Source of the DNA: Fasciola hepatica
Taxonomy: Eukaryota > Platyhelminthes > Trematoda > Plagiorchiida > Fasciolidae
Assembly (NCBI GenBank): GCA_948099385.1
Contig: CANUEZ040000213.1
Coordinates: forward strand, 744,001 to 808,000
Direction: 5' to 3'
DNA: 64,000 bases
In this document: piece by piece, positions 23,544 through 37,162 of the stretch
How positions within the stretch are numbered: position 1 is the stretch's first letter
Layout: every line of letters starts with the position of its first letter
Notes under the pieces: generated by a model
The model's input: only the letters and a program-made list of their open reading frames with translations
Databases searched by the model: none
Told to the model about the DNA's origin: nothing
Position numbers and translations under genes: made by a program

Positions 23544-24039
23544 GTTAGTTGTCGTTCTCAGTTTTTCAATCGAAAGTGGTTTCTTGTTACACGAACACAG
23601 TGCTTTGTCTAACAGGAGCGTATAAACTGACGTATGCAGTGGAAAATCATCTATGTGTAACAAGGCATCATTCAAGAAAATCAAGTGGTAATTTGAAGAA
23701 GGAAGTCAACAGAATTGGATTGCACAATGTAGTCCGGAACATTTATCTGTATATTCACCAGTACATTTTCCGGAGAAGGTGATTATTTATAAGCGGTTGA
23801 TTGGACATTCTCGTAGGACCATAAGTAAATAACACAACTTGATTCTTATAACAGGAATCGGCTTTTGTCTTGTGGTGTAAATTATTGTGTTCCTCCAAAA
23901 TAGACTACTCTTATTGACTCACAGATCAGATTTGATTCATTCTTCGAAGAGCTGACTAACAACTAACGGGTGAGGAAGCTGTGGGATGGTTCAAAGCAAA
24001 ACTGGTAGATTTTGAGCACGCGTATCAAACGAGTACCGC

Positions 24040-25770
24040 AAATGAAATTGTCTATTGACAAAAGACCATTAAGAAGCCATAAACCAGCTCAGAAGGAACT
24101 CGGCATTGATACTTTTCCAATCAGACAAGGGATCTAGTGTAGCTGTTCTGAACAAAGTATTCTACAGAGACAAAATGGCGATGATCCTAGAAGATGAAAC
24201 AAAATTCAAACCGGTCCCTAAGACTAACTTCTCCAAAGAACTGTAAAAGAAAAATAAAGACACAAACAGACCTCGCAAAAGCTAAACTTATCTCAGAATC
24301 CACGGCCAAGGTTCTAAAATGTACAGTAAGTCATATACCATATATGCACGGCCTACCAAAAGTACGCAATGCAGGTATACCATTTCGACCAGCGTTGTCC
24401 ACGGCCAACTCCTTGCAACGCAAACTGGCAAAGTGGCTTGGGGAACGGCTTAAACCGGCTAGGTATTTTTTTGGAAAAATCATGGTGAAGAATAGTTATT
24501 AATGATGTGGCTTGTTGAGAGATTTGAACATTCACAATAAGTACTTACTCACCATGAATGTTAAGTCACTCTTTACAATTAACTCAGTTCCCAAGCCCGT
24601 TGACATAGTTCATCAACTTCCCGATGATAACCACTTGAATATTGGATTACCAAATAACAAGCTGTTTCGATCATTATTATTGTGCATCTCGGAAGTATAA
24701 TACTATCTCCTCGTACAAGAATATCGACTGACTGACGGAGCTGCCATGGGTAGTTCGCTGGGGCCCTTTCTGGCAGTTAAATTTGTCTCACACCTAGAAT
24801 AAAATATGGGAAAAACCGTATCTCGAGTTAATCTCTACCGACTTTACTTGGACCATTGTAGCTTGCATTGACCAGCGATTTCCGCCCGGGGTTTGCACAT
24901 GAAGGATATGAAACAGCGAACACTAAAAATAGCCCATGAGTCCAAACCTTAGTAATCGGAAGACTATTTGGCTGCCTACAGTCTGCTCACTACACGATAT
25001 CTTCTTCACTGTGAACACCAAGGACCAGTTTGAAAACATGTTCCATCACTTCAATTCCAAACAAACGACCATTCAGTTAGCCAAAAACGAGGAAGTCAAC
25101 TACATCGTCACATTTCTGGGTGTTGGAATTACCTGCCGGAAAGATGGATAGAAGCCTAGACCAGCCCATCGTAAAACTGCTTGGTCAGGACTGTGCCTTC
25201 TTTTTATCAGCTTTCCTCCCATTAAGTACAGAATCGGCTTTGTCCGAAGCACATTCCACAGGGAGCGTGAAATATGCTCAACCGACACCCTGGAAGAAAG
25301 TTGCCGCCCATTTTCAAAGAACTTCTGAGGCGAACGGGTATCCAGAATGATTTATATTCAAACACGCAGCCACTTCCGAACAGAGCGAAGGTCACCATCG
25401 TCCCAAAAGTAACGACCTTCCTTTGGTTACTTTACAGGTGTGATGGCATCAACAGCCTACCCAGCAGATCCTTCGACTGTGCACTTAATCGTACTTATTA
25501 CTTTGCAAAGGTAATCATTTTCTCTACCTCCCGGATGAAAATGCCGTCGGTGAAAAAACCACGGCCTGTTCACTCCATTTCTAGTTACATTTACTGATTC
25601 AACTGCAGATGCGCAGCCACCTGTACATTGGCAGAACGAAGAGACCATGGCGTAACCGAATGGTCGAGCACATTCCGGTTTGGCCACAAAGAGCGATGAG
25701 TTGGCGGAAACAAAATCGGTGACGTAACTGACTGAATACCGAACCCTGGAACTATTTGTTACGCAAAACC
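24040..25770 (+). pseudogene. PLE family C, copy 1
   Basis: Decayed PLE. In order: SSVAVLNKVFYRDKMAMIL with EDETKF (24130-24210, the DKGxxVxVxxRxDYxxKM signature), MHGLPKVRNAGIPFRPALST (24343), KLAKWLGERLKP, LLTMNVKSLFTINSVPKPVD (motif A, 24547), GSSLGPFLAVKFVSHLE (motif B, 24748), RLYLDHCSLH (YxDD with Asp to His), TVTFLD-like IVTFLGVGIT, and PPIFKELLRRTGIQN. The nuclease core near 25600-25720 reads CRCAATCTLAERR and EHIPVWPQ in shifted frames. Stops are frequent, so inactive. Confidence 0.8.
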
Positions 25771-26084
25771 TGCAGAACACTAAGCACTGCATTTATTTGA
25801 GCACGACGATCAACGTCATCTGCGTCACAAACAATCAAAGACTACTGAGACACGCGGAGGGGTTAGCAAATAACCATCACTAACCTCAACAGTACAAACA
25901 GCGAAAGCGGCTAATTACTTCAGTTTTGCCTTGATAATCTGTTTCTAGTTGCAAACCCTTGTTCTGTGATTCAGATTGTGTGTTTGCCTTTGGTCTTATG
26001 ATACTGGTCAATTCACCATTTATGAATGATCACATTGACGGCAGTAGGCACTAGTGAAGATGCAGCAAAAAGGTCCGGAATACA

Positions 26085-28340
26085 TCGTGCTATCTGATGC
26101 TATTGGCTTCTGCGTTCCAGTTTGTATCAGGAAGGTTGTGTTTTTAAGTGTTTATTGGTTGCTTTCAGTGGTCTGACAAGCCCCCTCATCAAAAAATCAT
26201 TCTGACTATAGTTTGCCGATTTTCTTCTAGGGGACCCAAGCAATTTAGCTAACCATTCTCCTATTATAGTATCAAGCGAGTTTTCTGTGTCTACAGTGTC
26301 TTCGCACATTTTTTTTACCATTACATATTCATCTCCATAGTGTATTGTATACAAACGTTGACTTGGTCAAATCAATCCGTTTGTAAACAAAATGCAAAGA
26401 ATTAGGTGGAATGATGAATAAGCATTTGATTGAAAATACTCAAGAAAGCCATTGCCTTTGACGAGAGTTATACTGGGAAGATGACAATCACGGAATCGAT
26501 CATTATCTGGTGCAATACGATGGATTCCATCCATCCCGGTTAGTAGCTCATTTAAATTTACATGCCGGTCTGGATAGTTGGATAATTACTGCCAGCAATT
26601 TACTGATGACAGATAGACAAAACAAGAGCATGAAAAATGATCCAGATTGAACAGTCCATACTAAACTTGATAAATTCATGTATGGTGAACTAATTGCTGT
26701 AAATACTTATATAGTTCTTTTGTTGCTGCTGACTTCCTATCTGTGGGACCAAGAAATACAAAAGCGTATGAAATGATTCACCTGAGCTATCAAGGCTCAG
26801 ATCACCGGTGACTAGCAGGAAAGAGCTGTACTTCTGGCATTTTTGAAGTCATCAGCAGTGTATTTCCAATAAGTCCCATCCACCCACAGGTGATACCCAG
26901 AGAGTCTCGTGATGAGCCGTGAGCGTTGCACATCAGGCTATTCGAACTACCAATAGTTTGCCTCGCCCCAACACGGTATGATATTGTGCTCGCTGTATGT
27001 ACGACTGAGCTGCTTTTCTGGTCCACCTTTGCTGACAATATTTTTTTTTGTTGCAATCATCTACTGTCACGTTGCCCTGTCGCAGATATTCTGACAATTT
27101 AAGTTTTCCATAGAAGACCTCTTAAACTCACAGGTGACCAGCTGACAAGCAACATCGTTATGAATTGGTGCTATCACGGGCAGAAAAGAAAAATGCCGGA
27201 TGACGCACTGCTCCTGGTCTATCGCCGCCGGATTTTGACAGTCTCGGCGTTATATGAAACAATGTGCGTTCTCTGTTTGACAATCTCAAGCACCCAACTT
27301 CTAACCTGTTGCTCACGCATTCCGAAATACTTATGTGCCATGCCTCCAAGAAACTTGACCTAAGGCTGACATAGACAAATTCATGGTGGAAATCGGAAAC
27401 GTTTTGCGCCGCCATTGGTACAGACTGAACTATACAAAAAGATTTAGTTGGTTGCCTTGCCACCTATATAAATTCCACACGACACAGCAGGACTAGTGTC
27501 TCAATTCCCCATGGTTCTACTCTATGGTCACAACACAAATTTAGTCAACAACAACCAAAACATCAACAACTTTAGTCAAAAGAAAATTTCGCAGTCGAAA
27601 CTATAAAACACTGATGTTAAATCTGCTGCCCTTTGAAAATGATTTACTTCCATCTCAGAAGAGTAATCTTACTCATCCCAAAACAATGACGAAGGAAAGA
27701 GTAATTAGCATTCGAAATATACAACACACTTGAGGTTCCTTGACTACCAACAAAAGTTAGGAATATATTTCATCCCGACTTTTCTGCACTTCTAGAACAT
27801 ATGGTTTGGGAGCAATCTTTTCTGTGAACAACAGAAGGGCCACTCGTCTGACGACCTCGGTGTAGACCAAGAAAATGTCCAATACCTTCGTTACACGACG
27901 ATGCTAATGACATCCCGACTATCGTGAAGTGTAGAAATTCCCGAGCAGGTTTTCAAGCTTTTCGAGTTCACCAAGTTCGTCATGTCTGCTGAAGCACGTG
28001 GTCTACTTTCAGCAGTACACAAACACGGAGCAGGGCCTCAGCGAACAAATAACTACGGTAATTACCGTTCACTCGACTCATTCCCAGCCCAGACCGTTGG
28101 CTTCCAGCCACAATGATACCCATACCGGGAACGGAACGAGAGCCATGGATTTTCTTCGAATATTACTTTGCTCATCAGTATTGAATATGCAGTGCTTTAT
28201 TGCCTCGCGACTAATCCCAAGTTTCTACAACTGAAGCAGCAGCGAGCTTAGTAAATTTCATTTCGAATTCCATCAGTGACCAATGTAAATCCGTTAGATG
28301 TGTCCTTACAGATAAAGTATCAGCATTTTACTTTAGGCCA
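26085..28340. other. Segment found only between copies 1 and 2
   Basis: Absent from the copy 2/copy 3 junction. It holds a PLE RT scrap on - (26127-26354). Minus frames at 26802-27056 and 27158-27463 have no motif I recognise; near 26830-26900 another minus frame reads LWVDGTYWKYTADDF, weakly like the DxTY of MULE-type transposases. Sequence towards 28340 may be the 5' part of the LINE. Confidence 0.4.
26127..26354 (-). pseudogene. PLE RT fragment
   Basis: Minus frame with SLDTIIGEWLAKLLGSPRRK, then SANYSQNDF, like the PLE stretch LAKWLAELLSPVRRKLxxYSxxDTF. Only this short piece is visible. It may belong to a further PLE family. Confidence 0.5.
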
Positions 28341-29300
28341 AGTACCTTACTTTTCAAAAGCTTGAGTCGTTTAGTTGCTTTACCAACCTATTGCTTGAAA
28401 AACGAATTCCCGTGTAGAACATACTGTACCAAATGCGGAAAAAAGGTTAGCCTAACACTCTCAATCAGTGTCAAAGTTCTTCAAGGAACTGTTCTTCCTC
28501 AATATTTGTTATCGTTCTACATTTGCGACTTAAAGGATCCCACTCGGCTGCTCTGTTCAAATACGGCGATGACGTCATTTTGGCTCGGTCAGACTAGTTT
28601 TTGCATGCTGAAACGACGGTTAGGAAACTGCCTCGGTTATTCTTGGAAATTGATAAATTACAGTGATTCACTGCTCCTCGGTTTGCCGCTTATTCATTCG
28701 TACGCCAGTACGTACTTAAAACTCTTCGATACTGCTTGTCCATTACTCCCTTGGTTTACTTGGAAAGGACAACATTATACTTGGTATAGGTTTGCTCTTT
28801 ACCAGCAGTTTTACTGAAATAGTCTTAAGAGACATCACATCAAATTTATATGACAATCGCCTAACAGCATCAGTCGTATTTTCAGGTAAGATGGAGGAGA
28901 CTTTACATACCATATATTATGACTTTTTTCTCAGGTGACTGTGTTTTATTCCGTCTCACTAACTCTAGTGAGAAAACCCTTCTGCCGTTGAGCGATCTCG
29001 TTTATCAACGAAAAACAAAGAATATATATATATATATAGGCTGTTGTCTGCGGTATACATGACTGACCATTCATGTGACGTTTATCATTTTTCTGGTATT
29101 CACTCACTAAGACAGTGTACATTCCTGCGCGCTATATGTGAAACACTACAGTACGTCGTGTGCCGTACCCGTGTACTGATTCCTTGGCTTCCTGTGCAGG
29201 ATAATACTACATTATTCCATATAATATTCCACTGTCCCATGTGGCCACAAGTGGCCCACAACGCATTGGCTCAACTTGTGTGGGCAACCACCCCTTGAGG
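28341..29300 (+). pseudogene. Non-LTR retrotransposon (LINE) RT remnant, copy 2
   Basis: Same element as at the window start, but with more of its 5' side. The frame from 28362 reads CRTYCTKCGKKVS, then VLQGTVLPQYLLSFYICDL, matching the LINE RT order (thumb-proximal segment, then the GVPQGTVLSP box). KYGDDVIL follows in another frame near 28555-28600. The distal HIIFHCPMW part lies at 29171-29298. Frameshifts and the change of GVPQG to VLQG show decay. Upstream, 27950-28340 has short stretches that could be more of the same element, but I cannot support a boundary. Confidence 0.6.
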
Positions 29301-29336
29301 CTTAAGCAACACTGACAAGATTCATCACATTTCGGT

Positions 29337-29670
29337 CAGTCCACTCCTTCGATTGGTTGTCCTATCGCCCGAGTTTGTGTCGTCTCAAGCCTTGGGGCTT
29401 GGTATCGCTCCAGCTCTAACTGCCAAAGTGACTTGGCTGTCCACCAAAGCTGAATTAACACACATCAATCTATCCCCTTTCTTACCTAGAAATTCTGTAG
29501 GTCCATTCCATTCTCGTATTTTGACAAATAAGGGTGAGATTTTATCTGATCCATTAACCCATTCTTGTTTGGATAGTCTTTCCTTCCTTTTTGGACGACT
29601 GAAAAACACCACAAATCCTGGCTCAAGCAGTGGGATTATTTCAAGTGATTCATACGCAAGCCGTTAAATC
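29337..29670 (+). pseudogene. Unclassified ORF block, copy 2 (frameshifted)
   Basis: Same unrecognised block as at 906, with the same extra A breaking the frame and a few substitutions (Asn/Lys and Glu/Asp exchanges). The shared frameshift in copies 1 and 2 but not copy 3 suggests copies 1 and 2 diverged more recently. Confidence 0.35.
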
Positions 29671-29828
29671 ACAATATATTAATGCAAGTGGAGGGATTGG
29701 ACCAGTCGGAGAAAGTGTGTTCTCGAAATGTGCTCAGTGGAATAACGGTACAATTGAAACAGCTCACACACTCAGCCATCATAAAAGAACTTAACTATGG
29801 ATATCCAACAGTTCATAAGAATGTGGTC

Positions 29829-30476
29829 TGCTTAAGACCTATGCTTGACATGTGCAATTCACCGTACCACGCAGTCGCCAAATGGTTGACCATTCTGCTG
29901 GAACCGGTTAGACAGAAAATATGGAAGCACAATCCGAACGACACATTTGAACTTATAAGCTGCGTAACAGAACTGAATGTGAACGATCGGTGGATACTAT
30001 TGTTAGATGCCGGTACACCCTTTACCAACGTCTCAATCGATGAAGTCATAGGTTATTTATGTGGATATATCAAAAGCTACGCAATCCAGACTGGCTTTCC
30101 TTTAGAAGCTTAGAAATAGTTGCTTTTTTGTGCACACAACGTTCAGTTCGAGTTCACCGGCCAAATCTACCGTCAAAGGACGGGATAGCAATGGGCTTCC
30201 CACTGGGACCACTGTTTGCCGACGTTTTCACGGCAAAGTTGGAAAATGGCCATATGGCCACATCAATACTATGCGCATGCATACGCACACACGCCAGCGA
30301 ACGCCAACATGAACATTGTTTTTTACTGCCCGGTTATTCGGCAAGTGGCAATCGTTCCCTTTCGTATCGATTTCGTTTTATTGACCTGTAAGTCGCGTTC
30401 ATGTTCACTCACTCAAAGAGCCACTCAACAATCGGTTGTTCTGCTTCTACTAAAGATTGGGTCATAGCATTAATCA
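29829..30476 (+). pseudogene. PLE family B remnant, copy 2 (3' truncated)
   Basis: Same family B RT remnant as copy 1, from AKWLTILLEPV to DGIAMGFPLGPLFADVF and about 270 bp beyond. It ends at about 30476, where a 1-kb deletion joins it to the SINE remnant, so the whole nuclease part is lost. A TAG replaces the TTG codon near 30110, adding a stop relative to copy 1. Confidence 0.75.
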
Positions 30477-30477
30477 G

Positions 30478-30589
30478 CTCTTGTTAAAGCTCATCAATGG
30501 TGCATATCCTGTGCCACATCCAGGGTTCGAACCCGCGCCTTTCCATTTGGAAGGCTTGTGTGTTAAAACTGCGCTACCCAGCTCCCATC
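30478..30589 (-). mobile_element. tRNA-derived SINE remnant, copy 2
   Basis: Only the tRNA-like head remains (A box and B box GGGTTCGAACCC near 30524-30535), plus the TTGATGA core and part of stem II of the hammerhead-like motif. The 1-kb deletion in copy 2 cuts inside stem II, so the ribozyme cannot form. Confidence 0.6.
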
Positions 30590-31574
30590 CGAAAAGTGTG
30601 ATATGGTATGAGTTTGAATCATTGTAAACGAGTTTGTTCACCAATCTGGGTTCTCTAATTGTGCTTAGTGGAAATAATCGGATATTGGTAATATTGATAC
30701 AGCCAACTTGTTAACGGACTTGAATAATAACAGGTTGTCACTTGTATGGTAGTCAGCTCTTATGAGGGACTTCTGCACCGTCTCTTTTCGGGGGTCTAAG
30801 TGGAACAAGGGAAATACGAATCACATCCAGGGCTTGATGTTCGATCGGTTTCCCTCCTGGTGAGTCCCAAAGAGTTTGATAATTCAGCTGTACCGAGCTT
30901 CTTCCAATTCCACTTGCAAAGTAAACGCTGAATAAACGCTGACAAGTGCCACGAAAATCTGACAAGTTTCAACTGAAATAACCCAGGAATGAAATTCCCC
31001 CTTATAAATCCATCAACCCTTGAATTACTGTAGGATTTGCAGTTCCATTCAGTAAGAAAAAGAGAATTTTATACCATATTCACGATGATGGAGCAGGCTT
31101 TACTCCAAAACAATCAATGGAGATGACTTGGCAATCCAGGGAGACGGGAATGTCCATTAGCCCATTTGATACGTTTTTCAGTGACAGATATTTCTCGAAA
31201 TCTGTCCGTAAACGACACTATGTTTACTCGTCATAGCCATGTGGAACATTATGTCACTACAAGAGACAGTGGGTAGAAGCAAGTGATTTTGATTCAAACA
31301 ACTCTTTCTGTCTGGATTTTGACAAGGAAAAACACCATCTGAAGGAAATTGAATTCATTCAGTGGTAAAATTTTCTGATAAATGTCACTAGGCTGTCGAA
31401 TGGATGGGCGACGTAAGGTAAGCAACATCCGCTTTCGGTCGACGTGAGGCGGGCATTTAGCTACCAACGAAGGTCGTCATGTGTAGGGATAAATGCAAAT
31501 TACTGTGCAAACCATCTTGTCTAAAACCCTCATTTTAATACGATCCACGATGAAGCTCACAAGGCTTACAAAAC

Positions 31575-31823
31575 GTGACTCTTGATAAGAAATTCTCCAA
31601 AGAAACTCAGTCTGGTATGCCTGCTGTTGCAAACCAATTAGGTTCGTTGGAATTAGCTGCAATGAATCATGATAAAACTTATCCGGATGGAAGTGTCATC
31701 TACAGCACTTTGAACAACGCGAGTTCTGAGAAGACTACAGGTGTTGTGAAAATTCGAATGAAAAAGATTTTGCTTCGCGATGGGTCTAATTTTCTTCATG
31801 AATCACCGAACAAACGTTGTTAA
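31575..31823 (+). CDS. Unclassified short conserved frame, copy 2
   Basis: Counterpart of the frame at 4148: 82 codons, with GSLELAAM in place of SPLELAAM and a different C-terminus caused by a small indel near 31790. Product unknown. Confidence 0.25.
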   Translation: MTLDKKFSKETQSGMPAVANQLGSLELAAMNHDKTYPDGSVIYSTLNNASSEKTTGVVKIRMKKILLRDGSNFLHESPNKRC

Positions 31824-31831
31824 TATAAAGT

Positions 31832-32258
31832 TGTGTACTAACTTGATGTAAATAACTAGCTTTAGCCCTGTTCTGTTTCTTGAAAAATGTGAATTTCCTT
31901 GGTCTTAGTCAACACGACAAGTTGACCGAGTTTGGTAAACGGTCAAATATGAATGTGGTGTAGTACACAAGGATGAGCACTCCTCTGCCTGGGGGTTGTT
32001 CGTTGTTCGATCCGCAAAATAAAAACCAATTCCGCTGTGTCGGTTCAAGTGGTCACTCGCGCAATCACTGTCTCACACGCATGCACCGCTATTGACTGCC
32101 TATTGAATGATGGCTTGACCACTCTGGATCGCATGTACTGCTTGAGTTTGCCAAAGGAAGATTAACTTGTTAGCTTGCCCGCTTACAAGCGAGTTAACTG
32201 ATGTGTTAATAAACGGATCTGTTGCGTACTTAGCTCTCCGTCAATTCCGAACACAACA
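31832..32258 (+). mobile_element. Putative gypsy-type LTR, copy 2 (427 bp)
   Basis: Equivalent of 4414-4840, same length and TG...CA ends, with an intact AATAAA about 55 bases before the end. Confidence 0.35.
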
Positions 32259-33505
32259 AACTGTATGAGCAAAAATGTTCAGTCACTGTTTCATCGGGAA
32301 CCCACACTTACAATAATTGAACAGTAATATGGCTTCCAATAGCCTGCTCAATACAGTATTATTTAAAACTTTGGAGATCAAGTTTACCACAGATGGTTTT
32401 CTCCACTAAGGAATAAGTAATAATCACGCCAGGAACAGTTAATTTTGCTGAAGGTTCGGTTATATTAGTGTTGCACAGTAGGAAGAAAAAACACACCAAA
32501 CGCACAACTGTATTATTTCATGGCTCAATAGAAATTTCGCTGTTCATAGCAGGGTGGTGGGGAAAAAGGTGATTATTTGGAATGCACGACACTGAAATCA
32601 GGTTCGTATGAGCTTCCGGGGCTATGTAATATGATAACAAACATGATCGCCACAAAACTGTTGATTATTGATTGACCTTTGGCGATCATCTCCTTGCGAG
32701 AATCGAGACACCTAGTCCGTCACGTAAAGCTGCCAATCCATTCTATCAACACCCGGTTCCTGTGTTGCAACTTGTTCCCTAGGACAATTTCCATTGCAAA
32801 AAACGAGGATTGTTCCTTTCTGTCGACTCTATCAGCCAGCTGTGTCAGCCAGCTGTGTCAACCAGCTAAAGATGATCTTATTATTATGCCTGAAACAAAT
32901 AAAAACATTTGCGAAGAGAATGCGATGCCAAAAATTGAAGAGGGGAGAAAGTACAGCTATTTGATGTCCACATCATTCGGAGTTCCCAACCGATTGACAA
33001 CCAACAGTTCAATCACCAGGTTTTTCATCCCCGGCTGCCGTTCCCGGAAAATTCGCAACAGGCAATAATTGGTATCTTTGGGGGAAACAAATAAGAAATT
33101 TTCTCAAGAGTTTCCGAAACATGTGTTATTCCAACGTGATCTACGGTATAATCACGGCAGAGATATTCGACAGGGTGCTTAACTCAAAAAAACTGGGGAA
33201 TGGGGTTCCTCCGGAGATATTTCGCGCTGTAGACAGCTAACTGATACACCGAAACTGGTAACGGAATGATAGAGGGGGAATTCCAAGCCCAGATCCAACA
33301 TGTGGATGAGACCATCTTTACGTATGCGAGTAACATTTGTTACCTAACTGGACGAGGTTTTGCCGATGAATCCCTGAACAGTTTGTCCTCCTCTAGAGTT
33401 AAAATAAATTACTTACGTAATTACTGGAAGATTTGGAAACGTTCGTAGAATGAGCAGGAATACTTGAACGAAGGAACAAACAATCCCAAAAGTGTTTCGC
33501 AATTC

Positions 33506-34715
33506 AGGCACGCCACCGCTCAACGGCTGACGCAACCGACAATGAAGGGCATACCCCCACAAAGAATCCTAGTGAACCTATACAACATCACCGTGCACGG
33601 GAAATCAAAACAGAAACACCTGGAGAACTTGGTGGCAGCCTCATAGAGAGTTGAACAATACGGCTTTAAGCTAAAGTCCACAAAATGCCGTTTCCCACAA
33701 CCCTAGATGAGCTTTTCGGGATAAATAATCTCTTTTGCTGGAATTCATAATGACCCTGAAAAGATCGAACAGGTAGCAAAATGGTGCACTTCACAAAACT
33801 GTAGACGAGAAACGTTTTCTGGGAATGAGGTCGTACTTCCGCCCTTTCCCTGTACAATTTGCTCGTTTTGCCTCTCCTTTCAAAGCGCTGTAAGAGGAAA
33901 ATAAACCGCTCCCGTTGAATGCGGCATGTGACATGACGTTTGCTGAAAGTCAGTAGATGTTTTACTCCGCGCCTGTACTAACACCACCAAACATGTCACC
34001 TTCTGCTGGTCAGTTCATCTTAGATATGAAAGCCAGTGGTTCGACGATTTGGACGGTATGGACACAAATCAGAGAAGGTGGAAGGGACCACGTATTAGCC
34101 TATGGAAGTCAATGCCTGAGTAAATCAGAACTTGATTACTACACGACGAGAAAGGAAATATTAGTACTAGGATTTTTCCTGAGACGATTAAGGCGTTATC
34201 TAATGGGAGACTTATAGTTATGAAGAGGATGGCATCAGTACTGGCTTTCGTTAGTGCTACTCGCCTCTCTGGTTGGGGTTAAAGGAACGAGGATTATCGT
34301 TGGTTAGACATTTTGAGGGACATGGGTCAGGATAGAAGTCAGTGGCTCGAACGCTTTGCTGTATGCTCGTCTAAATCTCGTGCCAACCACTCACTAAAAT
34401 GTCATTTCGACAAAACAAATACATGGCGACATCAAACAGTGAAGTCGCAGCTGAAGGCTTTCAACGATCAAAATTCTAGTAAATGAAACCGCTTATTGAC
34501 ACTTTTTCCCATTGCTTACCGTGGTGGCATCCATAGTTCTACTAAACAGAAGCCACACTTTTATGGACAGGAATGGAAATACGACGCCCCAAAGACAGAC
34601 GACCAAGTTGTGTCAACAATCAGTAAATGGTTGTCGTGGGTATGTCTGCAACGTGTTGGGCATGCTGAAGCAAGCCAGTCAATCATCTCGTAGTCATATG
34701 GAGATAGCTTATAGA
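33506..34715 (+). pseudogene. Ty3/gypsy pol remnant, copy 2
   Basis: Equivalent of 6090-7310, almost identical. The RNase H frame at 33957-34217 matches copy 1 residue for residue. The RT stretch ITVHGKSKQKHLENL lies at the end of the frame 33464-33646. The integrase-like VCNVLGMLKQASQSS is near 34650. Stops are retained, so not functional. Confidence 0.8.
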
Positions 34716-34830
34716 TAATAAAGAGAGTTTTTCAACAGGAAATCCTCCAGCCCTCTCTTGAAGACTGTTTATAAGATATGACCCCATAAACGCAACCAAA
34801 CCCAGTGATACCTTCAAAATTCCACAAAGA

Positions 34831-35019
34831 GTGGCACGGGCTTTTCACCGCTTCAAAGAACAGAAGGAATATAAAATTATGAAAACGCATTTTGCACACG
34901 ATTTGAGCTTAGATATGGCTCAGAACCTTTATATAAGTGAAGAAGCCTTTTTTCGCATCCATCTTGTAAAATACTATGTTGCAGTAAGACGGGGTCTGCA
35001 AAATGCTACCACATTTTGA
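34831..35019 (+). CDS. Unclassified 62-codon frame, copy 2
   Basis: Identical in protein to the frame at 7416-7604. No recognised motif. Confidence 0.2.
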   Translation: MARAFHRFKEQKEYKIMKTHFAHDLSLDMAQNLYISEEAFFRIHLVKYYVAVRRGLQNATTF

Positions 35020-37162
35020 TAAAGAAAATAACTTCCAAAGGGCAATAACTATATCCAGCGAGAAGGTTTCCCAGTAAACTACCGTACTTCATTGTAATAA
35101 GGGACGAGTTGAAATAGGCTGCTTTGTTTTTCCGCCGCTCTGAAGCAAGCCCCATAAGCCGAACAAAGGTAAACACCTGTTGTAATGGCGGATAAATTAC
35201 ACAAACTCGTCTCTAATTGGTTTAGCTATCGATTTACGTTCTGTCATGTACACCGATATTGAGGGGCTTCCAAACGCGTGACCTTTAGTGAGAAATTCAC
35301 AGGGAAAATCGTCACAATGGCTTCAAAGTCATAAATCTCTTTACACCGGTTGTTATGGTCTGCTTTGAATCATCACTGAGCTTGCTGGGGATCAGAGTAA
35401 ACAATGCAGACATCATTGGGTCCACAATATCAATGTTTCCAGTGTGTCAGATTCGAATTTCTTCTTGGAAGACCACTTTATTGCCGAATACTGCTTCAGG
35501 TTATGCTTCCCATGAGAGTGTTCATCTTATAGCGATTGGTATATCAACGTAATTGGTCTATGCTTTTAGAATAGAAAAACCATTGACACCTTGATGGTTC
35601 TGTGGTCACAACTGTCCCCTTAAAGCTCCGATTTTATTATGATGGATAATTCATTTTCAATGCCGAAGAAACAATCTGTTGCATTTTCTCCTCAATGAGC
35701 TACGGAAATGAAGATAATGTACTTCGACGAGCACAGGCTAACTAGTGGCAATAAATATGTGTAGGCACTGAATAAGGATAAGAAACTGAAATGATTGGTT
35801 GAGGAAAGAGATAAGTCGAATAGATTTTTTCCCAAGGGTAATACGTCCGTGAAACGTTGTAGTGAAAAGTGACATGGAACATATTACCCCTTATTTTCCA
35901 TTTTCCCTTCACACTGTCTCATGTTCGCCAAGTGAAAAATGGCAAATCCGTTAAAGTGTTCGTTCTATACTCTTCAAAGAGAAGAAAAATGACACGGAAT
36001 TTAATCGTGTTTAGTTATCACCCAACGAAAATTGTGCGTGGTATAAAATTTTGTCTGGGTGCAGAATTTTCTGTAGGGATAGATGACCTCCAAAAGTCAA
36101 CAAGTTCTTCCGAATAATGAAAATACCATTACTTTCTCTCAAGTCTTACAACAGAAAGCTTTTCGTACTTACAGTGTTTTACTGAAAATAAGATCCAATC
36201 ATATAATTATTTCAGCCTAAAAAATTGGACTAGGGATTATTTTTGAGATGTCTGATTTTCCATGTTCATTGATAATCTACTTTTAGTTTTGACCAAAATT
36301 CTACATGCATTCAAATATAGTCATGTCATCATCTTTAATATCATCATGAATCTTCAAATCCCGCTTCCCAGCTTCAATTTCTCCTTGCTCAACTTCTAGA
36401 ACTATTCACCTGTCTTCCTCTTGTTCAAGAAAAACGTTTACTTTACCCGAACATTCATTGTTTATGTAGCCTACTCGTGTTGTAGTGGTCTGATCACAGG
36501 ATTTCTTCACGTGAACTACGCTTCAAACATTTTCCACGCTGGTTTCTCAGTCGTCTCTTGCAAATGTAGTCCTTCATTTCTATGACTAAATGGTTCTTAA
36601 ACAGTTTATATACTGCGGTATGAAGCGATTAGAGATATGAAATAATTCTCGTGGGAATCATTGTTAAATCCATACTAATATCTGAGAAACTGTTCTCCTC
36701 GTCCTAAGCGCCGTGGGTAATGGCTGAATCCTAGAATAACAGACCTCGTTTATCCCCTGACAAAACAAGATGCAGAATCAAGTCAAAACACTTTCTTTTA
36801 ACTGCTTATGGGAATGAGACACATTCAGATGAAAGAACGTAAAAACCTGAAACACCTTCAAATTTGATCAGTTCAGACGTGAGGGTCTTCAATCTTATAA
36901 ATGATGTGAAATCCGCTATGGGTGGAGAATATACAGGTTGATTCTTCATTATCTATAAGATTTAGGCTCATCATTCCTAGGCTCAATTCGACAAATAATC
37001 CCTAAATTTCTTCATCTGTCAAACTATAAGGAACAGTACTTCTGGAAGATGTCCACGGCCAATCCAAGGCTACCGAAAAAGGAAAGTGACCGTTGATGTT
37101 GGGAAGCGAACCCAGGACGTCATGATCAACGAATGAGACAATCTCTATAGATTCTATGGCAT

